Source: Limnochordia bacterium
Lineage (GTDB): Bacteria; Bacillota; Limnochordia; Darwinibacteriales; DTU012
NCBI GenBank assembly: GCA_007116145.1
Contig: SKJB01000162.1
Coordinates: 1-34,084, forward strand
Direction of reading: 5' to 3'
DNA: 34,084 bases
Notes under the pieces: model-generated
Told to the model about the DNA's origin: nothing
The model's input: the letters and a program-made list of their open reading frames with translations, nothing else
Database searches by the model: none
Shown here: in pieces, positions 7,507 to 14,912 of the stretch
Position numbering within the stretch: the first letter of the stretch is position 1
How the letters are laid out: each line of letters starts with the position of its first letter
Made by a program: the position numbers and the translations under genes

Positions 7507-8463
7507 TTATTCGTTAAAGTAGCGTGCTGTTCCTTCGTGTAGTTCAAGTGGTTGACCATCTTGAGCGGCTTCTTTACTGATGCGTCCACCAGCAGAATGC
7601 AAGGAAGCAAGTGTTGCAAGGTTATCAAAAATTGCTTTTGTCGATTGATATACGACGTCAGCATTCACGTTCTCATGGGTTGCTAACATAGCCATTACAG
7701 CAACTGTTTGGACGTCCTCGTCGATGTTGCGGTAGGTCCCTGCGGGAATTGTTACCTGCGTATAGAAGGGATAATCCGCTGAGAGAGTTGAGAAAGCAGA
7801 GTCTAATACGGGGATGACACGGATATTAAGACTAGTGGCTAGGTCAGTAACAGCGGCCGTTGGAAATCCTGCAGTTAAAAAGGCCGCGTCTACATTTCGA
7901 TCCCGGATGTTTGATGCTGCTTCAGCAAAGGATAAGTAATCAACTCTAATGTCATTATAGCTTAGACCATGAGCAGCTAGAATTTGACGTGCATTAGCTT
8001 CTGTTCCGCTACCAGCAGCTCCGACAGCGACTCGTTTGCCTGCTAAATCTGCTACAGATTCAATGCCTGAGCCCGCTAGAGTTACGATTTGAATTGTCTC
8101 GGGGTAAAGCATTGCAACACCGCGTAGTCCAGGCATTGCCCGGCCAGCAAACATTTCTGTGCCTGTGGCAGCGTAATAACCGATATCGTTTTGAATGAGA
8201 GCGAACTCTACATTGCCACGATCAAGCAATCCGACATTTGCGACTGAAGCTCCAGTGGATTGGACACTAACTGTAAGATGCGGGTACTGTTCAGAAACGA
8301 TTCTTGCCATCCCGCCCCCTAATGGATAGTAGACACCTGCAAGACCACCTGTAGCAATTGTAACAAAGGTTCTTTGCTGTGCAAAGGCAAAAGAGCTCAT
8401 AGCGACAAGAGCAAACATTAGCACGACAACGACAATAAATACATGGGGAATTCGTTTAAACAT
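7507..8463 (-). CDS. TAXI family TRAP transporter solute-binding protein
   Basis: A 318-residue extracytoplasmic receptor. Residues 1-28 are a signal peptide ending AFA, with no cysteine at the cleavage site, so the mature protein should be free in a periplasm rather than a lipoprotein. The mature N terminus carries the TAXI hallmark IATGGLAGVYYPLGG, followed by VQSTGASVANVGLL, the FALIQNDIGYYA block, LAGKRVAVGAAGSGTE and the DAAFLTAGFPTAAV segment. The ATG has GAGGAGG upstream. It is the promoter-proximal gene of the receptor-DUF1850-permease operon. Known TAXI ligands include glutamate and related compounds, which fits the converging oxoprolinase operon, but the ligand here is inferred. Confidence 0.93.
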   Translation of the reverse strand: MFKRIPHVFIVVVVLMFALVAMSSFAFAQQRTFVTIATGGLAGVYYPLGGGMARIVSEQYPHLTVSVQSTGASVANVGLLDRGNVEFALIQNDIGYYAATGTEMFAGRAMPGLRGVAMLYPETIQIVTLAGSGIESVADLAGKRVAVGAAGSGTEANARQILAAHGLSYNDIRVDYLSFAEAASNIRDRNVDAAFLTAGFPTAAVTDLATSLNIRVIPVLDSAFSTLSADYPFYTQVTIPAGTYRNIDEDVQTVAVMAMLATHENVNADVVYQSTKAIFDNLATLASLHSAGGRISKEAAQDGQPLELHEGTARYFNE

Positions 8464-8750
8464 AATTTTTCCTCCTCAAATTTTTTCGAGTTACCCAGCG
8501 CTTCATATGATGCATAACCAACCATTTTGACAGTGTTAGTGGCGATCAGGCGATCAAATCTGCTCAGATAACTCCTTCTTGTAATACTTATGTGTTTTTA
8601 TCCAGAACTCCTGCTTTTAATACGATGTATTCATGTGTTTTTTGCGAATTTAACAGCATGCATGTCGAAAGTGAAAAGGATTTTTCGCAAGAATGTTGAA
8701 TTTTTCAGAAGGAGCAGCGAAATAATACGAAAAACACGAGGGAGTGTATT
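8464..8750. other. Divergent intergenic region (TAXI-TRAP operon / lipoprotein gene)
   Basis: This 287-base region must hold promoters for both directions. It contains a tandem 8-bp repeat GGCGATCA at 8541-8548 and 8549-8556, a possible operator, just downstream of TTGACA at 8527-8532, which has no -10 at a usable distance. No convincing complete promoter was found on either strand. Confidence 0.4.
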
Positions 8751-11063
8751 ATGTTAAAACCTAATTTCGTTTTGAAAATTTGTGTTTTAGTATTAGCAAT
8801 GGTTTATCTCATCGGATGTGGTGGAGGCGGTGGGTCAACTCCTCCAAAACCAACAACATACACACTAACTGTGACCATCGAGGGGCACGGTAGCGTTACG
8901 GGTGTCGCTACAGAGGGCAAATATGTAGCTGGTAGTGTAGCTACAATTAGAGTGGTTCCTGTTGCAGGCCATGCATTTGATACCTGGAAAGGTAATCATG
9001 GTTCTGAGGTGATCGAAGGTGTGGTCAATGATACATTTCAGATTACAATGAGCCAGAATAAGACAATTGAAGCCCATTTTGGTCAAGCTACTTCCTATAA
9101 TCAAACAATCGTTGTTGACGAAGGGACACCAAGTGTTATCCTCCCAGATGTTACTGTTAGTGGTCTGCCAGGTGGTGTGACTCTTTCGGTCCAACCAGTC
9201 CCAGCAGAAGAGAAACTGGCGATCCTTGGAGGTGAGCAAGCAGCTGGTGAATTACTACAGTTTAGCGTAGATCGCTTAGATAAGCCTGTTGAACTTCGCA
9301 TTGGGACAACCAATGATAATGCAGTTCTTTCATACTACAACGCCACACGTGGCAAATGGGAAATGGTTTCGGGTTCAACTGTAGTTACCATCCAAGGTAA
9401 ATTATATGTAAAAGCGATGGTAAGTCACTTTTCTGTCTACGGTCCAGTAGTGAAGACTCCCTCGCTAGTAGCTGCTAGTATTACAGAAGCTAGTAATCCC
9501 GCGAAGGATGCAACAGTAATGGTAATGCCATTTGTACCAACAGGTTATACACTGAGCATTCACTCGTCAAGTGTACCTAAAGTTATAAGCACGAATGGTA
9601 CAATAACTCCGCCAGATAAGAGCACTGCAGTGAGTTTGGTATTCAAGATAACACAAGGGTCTATCTCAGCGTATACCGATGCAATTACTGTGCTGGTTCC
9701 CGCCAAGACATATACGGCTCCCGAGATAGATACTGTACATGCTAAACGACTCGTACAGGGCTTACAAGCGGCGGACTTTATGACAATTGCTGTGAGCATG
9801 ACAGATCACATAACAGAGTTGAACACGCTCTATTTTGAAAGCGATGTAATCGTGGATGCATTAATCGCACTAGATACAATTGCTTTTGTGTTAGCGCCTA
9901 TATTCAATGAAACGTTGGTAGAACTTGATGAAAACTATCAATATTATTTTGCGTGGGATGGTGAGGAGTATGCATATTTTCAAAGAGGTAACGCAATTTC
10001 TAATGACCAAGGTCTAGCAAGCTGGGAACTCATTATCAATGATCAATTTCGACTAGGATATGAAACGGATGGCTGGCATATAGTGAAGGAATTGTTAGCC
10101 GATAATGTAATGAAGAGTGTCCTTGCTCAAACAATTCGTTCAGATGCTAACGTCACCTTTGATTTCTATGTACAGAGATTACCCGAAAACCAAGTCATAG
10201 TTGAGGGAACGTTTGATCTTTGCGTTAACGAGCTTGATGTTTGGGATATAACGCAAATTTGGTTCGAGGCATGTTATGTTGACGAGGAAGTTACCACACT
10301 TAGTGGAATGTTTACTCCAACGTTTTATGCAAGTAATGGAGAATTGCAAAGCTTTATCTTAGATGGAAGTATCACCTCCGATTATCTGTCTCTCGATGGA
10401 GTCCTCGCGATATCTGATATCATGCATACCGTTCGACCATTCCGTTATGCCAAGAATGCAAGTTTAGACGGAACGCTGCGCTTCATGGACACTGTAGAAT
10501 TTGCAGGGGCGGTAGATATGGAATTTGGTGCTGTAGATAATGGAATTATTGCGATGACAAATGTAAGATTGACTGATGTAGAATACTGTGATCTTGTTGC
10601 AGATTGGCTGTTAGAGATCGACTTTTTTGGAGGGTGGGACTCTATGGGAGAACCGTGTTTCGATTATGATCTTCAGCTTAACTTTGCTGGGAATTATCAT
10701 CGCTTACGTGGGCACTATGAGCAAGAGTGGTTACAAGATTCTTCTTATGGGTCGACTAAATTTATACTCGATGAATACCAGTTTAATCATGATCCTGCCT
10801 TGCAAGGTGAAATCGAAATTCGGCTTGGGGACGATCCAACGAGTGGTGAATTTGGTTTTCGAGTGGCTACAGCTCAACTTGCAAATGATAGTGTACAGTT
10901 AGATGTAGAAATTACACCGACTGAGAGCTTTCCGAAGGTAGTCGGGACAATGAGAGATAATGCCGGTAATCAACTAGCCTCGATTAAAAATAACACAACA
11001 TTTGAGGTTGTGATGGTTCATTTTGCTGATGGTACAATGACTAGTTTAGATTTTGGATTCTAA
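8751..11063 (+). CDS. Large surface lipoprotein with InlB-B-repeat-like and atrophied Ig-like domains
   Basis: The 770-residue product begins with a lipoprotein signal: a hydrophobic stretch ends YLIGC, with Cys23 followed by five glycines as a flexible linker. Residues about 35-112 resemble a divergent InlB B-repeat (YTLTVTIEGHGSVTG, then FDTWKG and the closing NKTIEAHFG). Residues about 238-322 fit an atrophied bacterial Ig domain, with two short helices, SIHSSSVPKVIS, NGTITPPDKSTAVSLVFKIT and a final VLVPA strand. The segment between them may be another beta-sandwich. The last 450 residues match nothing I recognise; they look beta-rich and acidic, with several isolated cysteines. GAGGGAG precedes the ATG. 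It probably sits on the cell surface or faces the periplasm. It precedes the barrel-like gene at 11162 and may be co-expressed with it. Confidence 0.75.
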   Translation: MLKPNFVLKICVLVLAMVYLIGCGGGGGSTPPKPTTYTLTVTIEGHGSVTGVATEGKYVAGSVATIRVVPVAGHAFDTWKGNHGSEVIEGVVNDTFQITMSQNKTIEAHFGQATSYNQTIVVDEGTPSVILPDVTVSGLPGGVTLSVQPVPAEEKLAILGGEQAAGELLQFSVDRLDKPVELRIGTTNDNAVLSYYNATRGKWEMVSGSTVVTIQGKLYVKAMVSHFSVYGPVVKTPSLVAASITEASNPAKDATVMVMPFVPTGYTLSIHSSSVPKVISTNGTITPPDKSTAVSLVFKITQGSISAYTDAITVLVPAKTYTAPEIDTVHAKRLVQGLQAADFMTIAVSMTDHITELNTLYFESDVIVDALIALDTIAFVLAPIFNETLVELDENYQYYFAWDGEEYAYFQRGNAISNDQGLASWELIINDQFRLGYETDGWHIVKELLADNVMKSVLAQTIRSDANVTFDFYVQRLPENQVIVEGTFDLCVNELDVWDITQIWFEACYVDEEVTTLSGMFTPTFYASNGELQSFILDGSITSDYLSLDGVLAISDIMHTVRPFRYAKNASLDGTLRFMDTVEFAGAVDMEFGAVDNGIIAMTNVRLTDVEYCDLVADWLLEIDFFGGWDSMGEPCFDYDLQLNFAGNYHRLRGHYEQEWLQDSSYGSTKFILDEYQFNHDPALQGEIEIRLGDDPTSGEFGFRVATAQLANDSVQLDVEITPTESFPKVVGTMRDNAGNQLASIKNNTTFEVVMVHFADGTMTSLDFGF

Positions 11064-11161
11064 ACCGTAACAAATAAAGTTTCATCTATGGCAGAGGGTA
11101 CGTTCTCGTTCCCGCTCTCGTTCTTCGTTATGCGTATGTCTAGTTGGGCGGAGGGTCACTT

Positions 11162-12298
11162 TTGATACAGCGAATTTTCTCAACGAAAACGATCGTGTTC
11201 TTATTTATTGTTTCCATAAATCTAGTGTGTTCTCATGCAGCATGCGCATCTATGGGTATGCATCAAATTCGGATGTATCTACAATTGGATTTAGGAAGTA
11301 ATTTTGTAAGCTATGATAATATTCCTAAAATGCTATGGTTAGATGATATTCGCTGGGATCGCTTTCTGCCATTACTCACAAAACCGGGTATGGATTCGGA
11401 TATTCTATTTAATCAAGAGACCATATGGCAGGGTGAATATCTGCAAGAACGTTTTATTATATCGCTGTATACATCGAATGAAAAATCGCTTTATGTAAAG
11501 GAAAGCACGGTGAACTTTCTTAGCCAACTCTATGGCCTTGAGCAGTTTGTACTTAATCACCACTATCCGATAAGCTATACATTTGAGAGTGCCACCCGGG
11601 CTGGGTTAAAGGGGCAATTTCGTGTTCTGCAGACCGCAAAGTTTGCGTTTGCAGCAAACCTCAATTTGTGGAACGTAGCAAACTACAACTTTCATTCACT
11701 ACAGGGAGTTGGCTGGATTGATAATCAGTACGCATTGCAATTGAAGGCCGATTCGCTAGCGATAAATAATAGTGAAGATGACTTTCGAACGACACCGTAT
11801 AGTTCATTTGGCTATGCAGCAGGAGTACAGTTTGAAGCACAACTGAGCAAACATTTAGGGGTAACCCTATTACTTGATAGTATACTTTATAGCGAGAACC
11901 GTAATCAGGTATACCGTAGTATTCAACATATTGATACTGATCGCATGTATCTTGATGCTTCTGGTGTGATTCGCTATCGTTCTTTGATTGAAGGTAGCTG
12001 GGAATACCGAGATGAACAGTGTTCTATGCCAACAGAAGTACATACTCGTGTCGTACTAAATTTGGATCCCGTGGAAGTGTTGTGGGGTCAAGCGTGGCAA
12101 CAGGATTTTACAACTGATTTTTGGGTGAGTTATTGCTGGAACTCCTATCGTTTATGGGGGGGTGTTTTAGATAATTTGCACACCTATGAAATTCGGATGG
12201 AAACACCCAATCTGGTTTTTCGCGGTGCAACCGACAGTTTGAATCCAAGGCAAGCACGCTCGTTTGGTCTTGCAATCGGGTCGCAATGGCAGTTTTAG
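11162..12298 (+). CDS. Exported beta-rich protein, probable outer-membrane barrel (function unknown)
   Basis: The frame opens at a TTG at 11144, but the TTG at 11162 has GGAGGG seven bases upstream and starts directly with a typical signal peptide (MIQRIFSTKTIVFLFIVSI... ending near HAACA), giving 378 residues. The mature part alternates polar and hydrophobic residues with many aromatic girdle residues, for example FWVSYCWNSYRLWGG, and ends in SQWQF. A terminal phenylalanine preceded by alternating hydrophobic residues is the outer-membrane insertion signature of diderm bacteria. No known barrel family was recognised. The neighbouring lipoprotein gene ends 98 bases upstream. Alternative: a secreted beta-sandwich protein. 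The location claim is inference from the C-terminal pattern and composition. Confidence 0.6.
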   Translation: MIQRIFSTKTIVFLFIVSINLVCSHAACASMGMHQIRMYLQLDLGSNFVSYDNIPKMLWLDDIRWDRFLPLLTKPGMDSDILFNQETIWQGEYLQERFIISLYTSNEKSLYVKESTVNFLSQLYGLEQFVLNHHYPISYTFESATRAGLKGQFRVLQTAKFAFAANLNLWNVANYNFHSLQGVGWIDNQYALQLKADSLAINNSEDDFRTTPYSSFGYAAGVQFEAQLSKHLGVTLLLDSILYSENRNQVYRSIQHIDTDRMYLDASGVIRYRSLIEGSWEYRDEQCSMPTEVHTRVVLNLDPVEVLWGQAWQQDFTTDFWVSYCWNSYRLWGGVLDNLHTYEIRMETPNLVFRGATDSLNPRQARSFGLAIGSQWQF

Positions 12299-12327
12299 AA
12301 CAGAGTGCTTTATTCCAATGATTTTTA

Positions 12328-12336
12328 TGATATAAT
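12328..12336 (+). promoter_or_regulatory. Extended -10 promoter of the orphan MrpD/NuoN-like gene
   Basis: TGA followed directly by TATAAT forms a perfect extended -10 element (TGnTATAAT). No good -35 is present, which extended -10 promoters tolerate. Predicted transcription start is near 12343, about 30 bases before the ATG at 12372, and the GAGGAG site lies in between. Confidence 0.65.
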
Positions 12337-12371
12337 TAGATGAAACTAAGTTACTTTGAGGAGTGAAAAAG

Positions 12372-13961
12372 ATGCTTATCCCATTGATTATTGCTTTTCC
12401 CTTATTTGCGATCTTAGGGATGACTAGATCTAAGGTTGCCCCAAAATCCCTCCACGGATTTTTTGGGATATTGCTCACACTCGTTCCGATGGTCTATGTC
12501 TTCATTAATGGTTCGGTAGCAACTCTGACAATCCCCTCAGTATATACTTTGTACTGGTACTTCCATTCCTACAGCTTTGTCGGAGCGGTGTCTTTCGTTG
12601 TCGTAGGCTCCATCTTAACCCTGTTTATCACCCAGTTTTTAAATCGTTCCCAGCTTATTGCGTTTGCAATTGCTCTTTCTAGTGCTTTGGGAATCACATT
12701 GTCCCAAAACTATTTTGGGCTCTTCGTATTTTGGGAGCTGTTAACGATTAGCACCTCTTTAATCATCTTTTTTGAAAAGGATACAGACCTATCAATTGGG
12801 AGGAACTTCCTGTTGACGCACTTAGCTGGTGGGTTAGCGTTGCTCTTTGGAATTATGTTACAGTTCCATGCTACTCAAAGCCTAGCTTTAGTTCCGCCTA
12901 GTAGCGGGCAGATCTTCTTCTTGATAGGAATTGGAATGAAAGTAGGATTTGTGCCGCTGCATTTCTGGATTCCTGCGACCTACAGTACAATCCACCCAGC
13001 CTCTACTGTAGCACTTTCCATATTTACCACTAAGGCTGGAATTGTTGTATTGATGAAGCTCTTCTCTGGATACGAACCCCTAATCTATATGGGACTCTTG
13101 ATGATCTTTTTTGGGATTTACTCGTCTCTGTGCAAGCAGAACTTCAGAGAAATTCTATCTTATCAGCATGTGAGCCAACTCGGGTTTATGGTAGTTGCAA
13201 TTGGGACCGGAGGTGCCTTGGGCGTAAACGGGGGCTTTATGCACATGACCAACCATATGATCTATAAAAGTCTGCTATTTATGATAACAGCCCTTATTTT
13301 CATCTACTCTGGTAGCGAATCTCTGAAGACACAGCATAAGAAACCACTATGGCTATTAGGGTTTGCGCTCCTCGGTTCTCTAGCTATTATGGGACTACCA
13401 CCCTTGAATGGATTCGCTAGCAAAACGCTGATTAAGTATGCATCCTCTGATGTCATTCAGATTCTGTTGTCCATTAGTGCAGTAGGAACTGCCCTGTCTT
13501 TTGCCCGCTTTTTTTACTACGGATTCTGGCACACCTCCCCTTGCCAGCGGGTCAGTGACCGCTTTGCGCAGGTCGGCACTGAAGTCAAGCTCGCCATGGG
13601 TCTGCTGTCTGGATTAATTCTGCTGATAGGTGTTGCCCCTGGAATATTAAGTAGCATAACCCCGTATAGATATGAGAGTATGTACTCCCTTGCCGGGGCT
13701 ATCCAGGCTCTAGGCGCAATAGCCGTTGGGGGTCTTCTGTTCGTTGTTCTGCGCACAAACCTGCAACCGGTTTTGGTTCGTCAGGTAAGTAATGGAACGT
13801 TCTCTAACACGCTGCTAGTACTTGCCAACAATTTGGTGGATTCGGTGGTTCGTTGGGAAAAGCATATAACACAACTGAATAATGCCCAGTTCATACTCCC
13901 TGTCCTAACCCTTTTGTTTCTCTTATTAATGGTGACTTCTGCACTGCAAGGCAAATTCTAG
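12372..13961 (+). CDS. Proton-conducting membrane transporter, MrpD/NuoM/NuoN-like (orphan)
   Basis: A 529-residue polytopic membrane protein of the proton-translocating NADH-quinone oxidoreductase / Mrp antiporter family. The family's buried charged residues are visible: a glutamate in FVFWELL (E122), a lysine in GIGMKVGFVPLHFW (K190) followed by IHPASTVALS and a second lysine (K221), QHVSQLGFM, and a lysine in HMIYKSLLFM. I chose the ATG at 12372 over the GTG at 12363, since the GTG overlaps the TTTGAGGAG site. Such subunits normally work beside partner subunits of complex I, Mrp or membrane hydrogenases; none is present here, and the gene has its own promoter. The gene is richer in C and in CTG/TCC/CTC codons than its neighbours, a possible sign of transfer. 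Which complex it serves is unknown. Confidence 0.85.
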   Translation: MLIPLIIAFPLFAILGMTRSKVAPKSLHGFFGILLTLVPMVYVFINGSVATLTIPSVYTLYWYFHSYSFVGAVSFVVVGSILTLFITQFLNRSQLIAFAIALSSALGITLSQNYFGLFVFWELLTISTSLIIFFEKDTDLSIGRNFLLTHLAGGLALLFGIMLQFHATQSLALVPPSSGQIFFLIGIGMKVGFVPLHFWIPATYSTIHPASTVALSIFTTKAGIVVLMKLFSGYEPLIYMGLLMIFFGIYSSLCKQNFREILSYQHVSQLGFMVVAIGTGGALGVNGGFMHMTNHMIYKSLLFMITALIFIYSGSESLKTQHKKPLWLLGFALLGSLAIMGLPPLNGFASKTLIKYASSDVIQILLSISAVGTALSFARFFYYGFWHTSPCQRVSDRFAQVGTEVKLAMGLLSGLILLIGVAPGILSSITPYRYESMYSLAGAIQALGAIAVGGLLFVVLRTNLQPVLVRQVSNGTFSNTLLVLANNLVDSVVRWEKHITQLNNAQFILPVLTLLFLLLMVTSALQGKF

Positions 13962-13987
13962 AAATAAACTCAAGTTTTGTTGTCAAA

Positions 13988-14016
13988 TTGACAGAAACAA
14001 ATTTGTCTGTTAAACT
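13988..14016 (+). promoter_or_regulatory. Promoter of ppk2 with overlapping palindromes
   Basis: TTGACA (13988-13993) and TAAACT (14011-14016) are 17 bases apart. The -35 box is the right half of the palindrome TGTCAA-A-TTGACA (13981-13993), and the spacer contains the 10-bp palindrome ACAAATTTGT. The arrangement suggests an operator for a dimeric regulator that covers the promoter. Confidence 0.6.
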
Positions 14017-14018
14017 TG

Positions 14019-14055
14019 CTGTAAACCTAGTAATATAGCTGGGCTAGGTTTACAG
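14019..14055 (+). repeat. 12-bp perfect inverted repeat in the ppk2 leader
   Basis: CTGTAAACCTAG at 14019-14030 and its exact complement at 14044-14055 are separated by 13 bases. The hairpin starts at about the predicted transcription start, so it would form the very 5' end of the mRNA, about 40 bases ahead of the GTG start of ppk2. It may stabilise the transcript or be a second operator. No T run follows. Confidence 0.65.
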
Positions 14056-14096
14056 TGTTAGAAGGTATTAGGGCAAACAGATCAGGAGATGAGTTA

Positions 14097-14900
14097 GTGA
14101 ACCAAGACGTTATAATTCAATGCAAAGACGATATTGAACTTGCGGCGTATCCGACGAAGCCCGCAGTAGAGCATGGAACGGACTCAATGGTAACGGAAAT
14201 TAAAAAGAGGGCAAAAATCATTGAAAAGCATCACGAAATTCTGATTGCCACTCGCCAATGTGGTCTACTCATTATCCTCCAAGGGATGGATGCCGCAGGC
14301 AAGGATGGCACTACTAAGCATATTGCGAGTAACCTAAATCCCATCGGCACAATAATCAATTCGTTTAAAGTGCCAAATGAGGATGAAAGGGAACATGATT
14401 ATTTATGGCGTGTGCATAATCGGGTTCCAGCACGGGGAGAAGTAGGTATTTTTAACAGATCACATTATGAAGATGTCTTAGTTCCTATGGTGACCAATGA
14501 AATTACCGCTAAAACATGCCAAAAACGCTATCGGCAAATTAATGATTTTGAAAAAATGCTTGTCGAAAATGATATTATCGTGATTAAGTTATTCCTTCAT
14601 ATTTCAAAGAGTGAACAAAAAACTAGGTTAGAGAAGCGGTTGCGAAAACCACAAAAGCAATGGAAGTTCAGTATGGCCGACTTAGAAGCAAGAAAAAAAT
14701 GGGGCGATTTTTCATGTATTTACGAGGAGACGTTATCGAAGACGAGTACCTCACACGCTCCATGGCACATTATTCCTGCAGATGATAAGCTTTATCGGAA
14801 TTATCTTGTTTCGAGATTGTTGTTAGAAGTATTTGAGTCATTAAATCTTAACTATCCCGACCTTGATCAAACATTAAAAGATATTGTTATTGAAGATTAA
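14097..14900 (+). CDS. ppk2: Polyphosphate kinase 2 family protein (polyphosphate:nucleotide phosphotransferase)
   Basis: PPK2 enzymes transfer phosphate between polyphosphate and nucleotides, usually making ADP or ATP from polyphosphate. The 267-residue product has the P-loop GMDAAGKDG at residues 63-71, SFKVPNEDEREHDYLWR, and the Walker-B-like GIFNRSHYEDVL near 117-128. The HDYLWR and NRSHYEDVL forms resemble class III enzymes, which act on both AMP and ADP. I chose the GTG at 14097 with AGGAG eight bases upstream; the frame extends up to a GTG at 14055 inside the leader hairpin, without a ribosome binding site. It converges with ppk1, the stops being only 12 bases apart. A short TAACAA/TTGTTA repeat in the gap is too weak to call a terminator. 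Confidence 0.9.
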   Translation: MNQDVIIQCKDDIELAAYPTKPAVEHGTDSMVTEIKKRAKIIEKHHEILIATRQCGLLIILQGMDAAGKDGTTKHIASNLNPIGTIINSFKVPNEDEREHDYLWRVHNRVPARGEVGIFNRSHYEDVLVPMVTNEITAKTCQKRYRQINDFEKMLVENDIIVIKLFLHISKSEQKTRLEKRLRKPQKQWKFSMADLEARKKWGDFSCIYEETLSKTSTSHAPWHIIPADDKLYRNYLVSRLLLEVFESLNLNYPDLDQTLKDIVIED

Positions 14901-14912
14901 CAACATTATTTG

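Noticed and set aside
8527-8555. TTGACA as part of a forward promoter for the lipoprotein gene
   Set aside because: No -10-like sequence stands 15-19 bases downstream.
10627-10902. Forward 91-codon frame inside the lipoprotein gene
   Set aside because: It is an alternate frame of a long, continuous coding region with a clear signal peptide and start.
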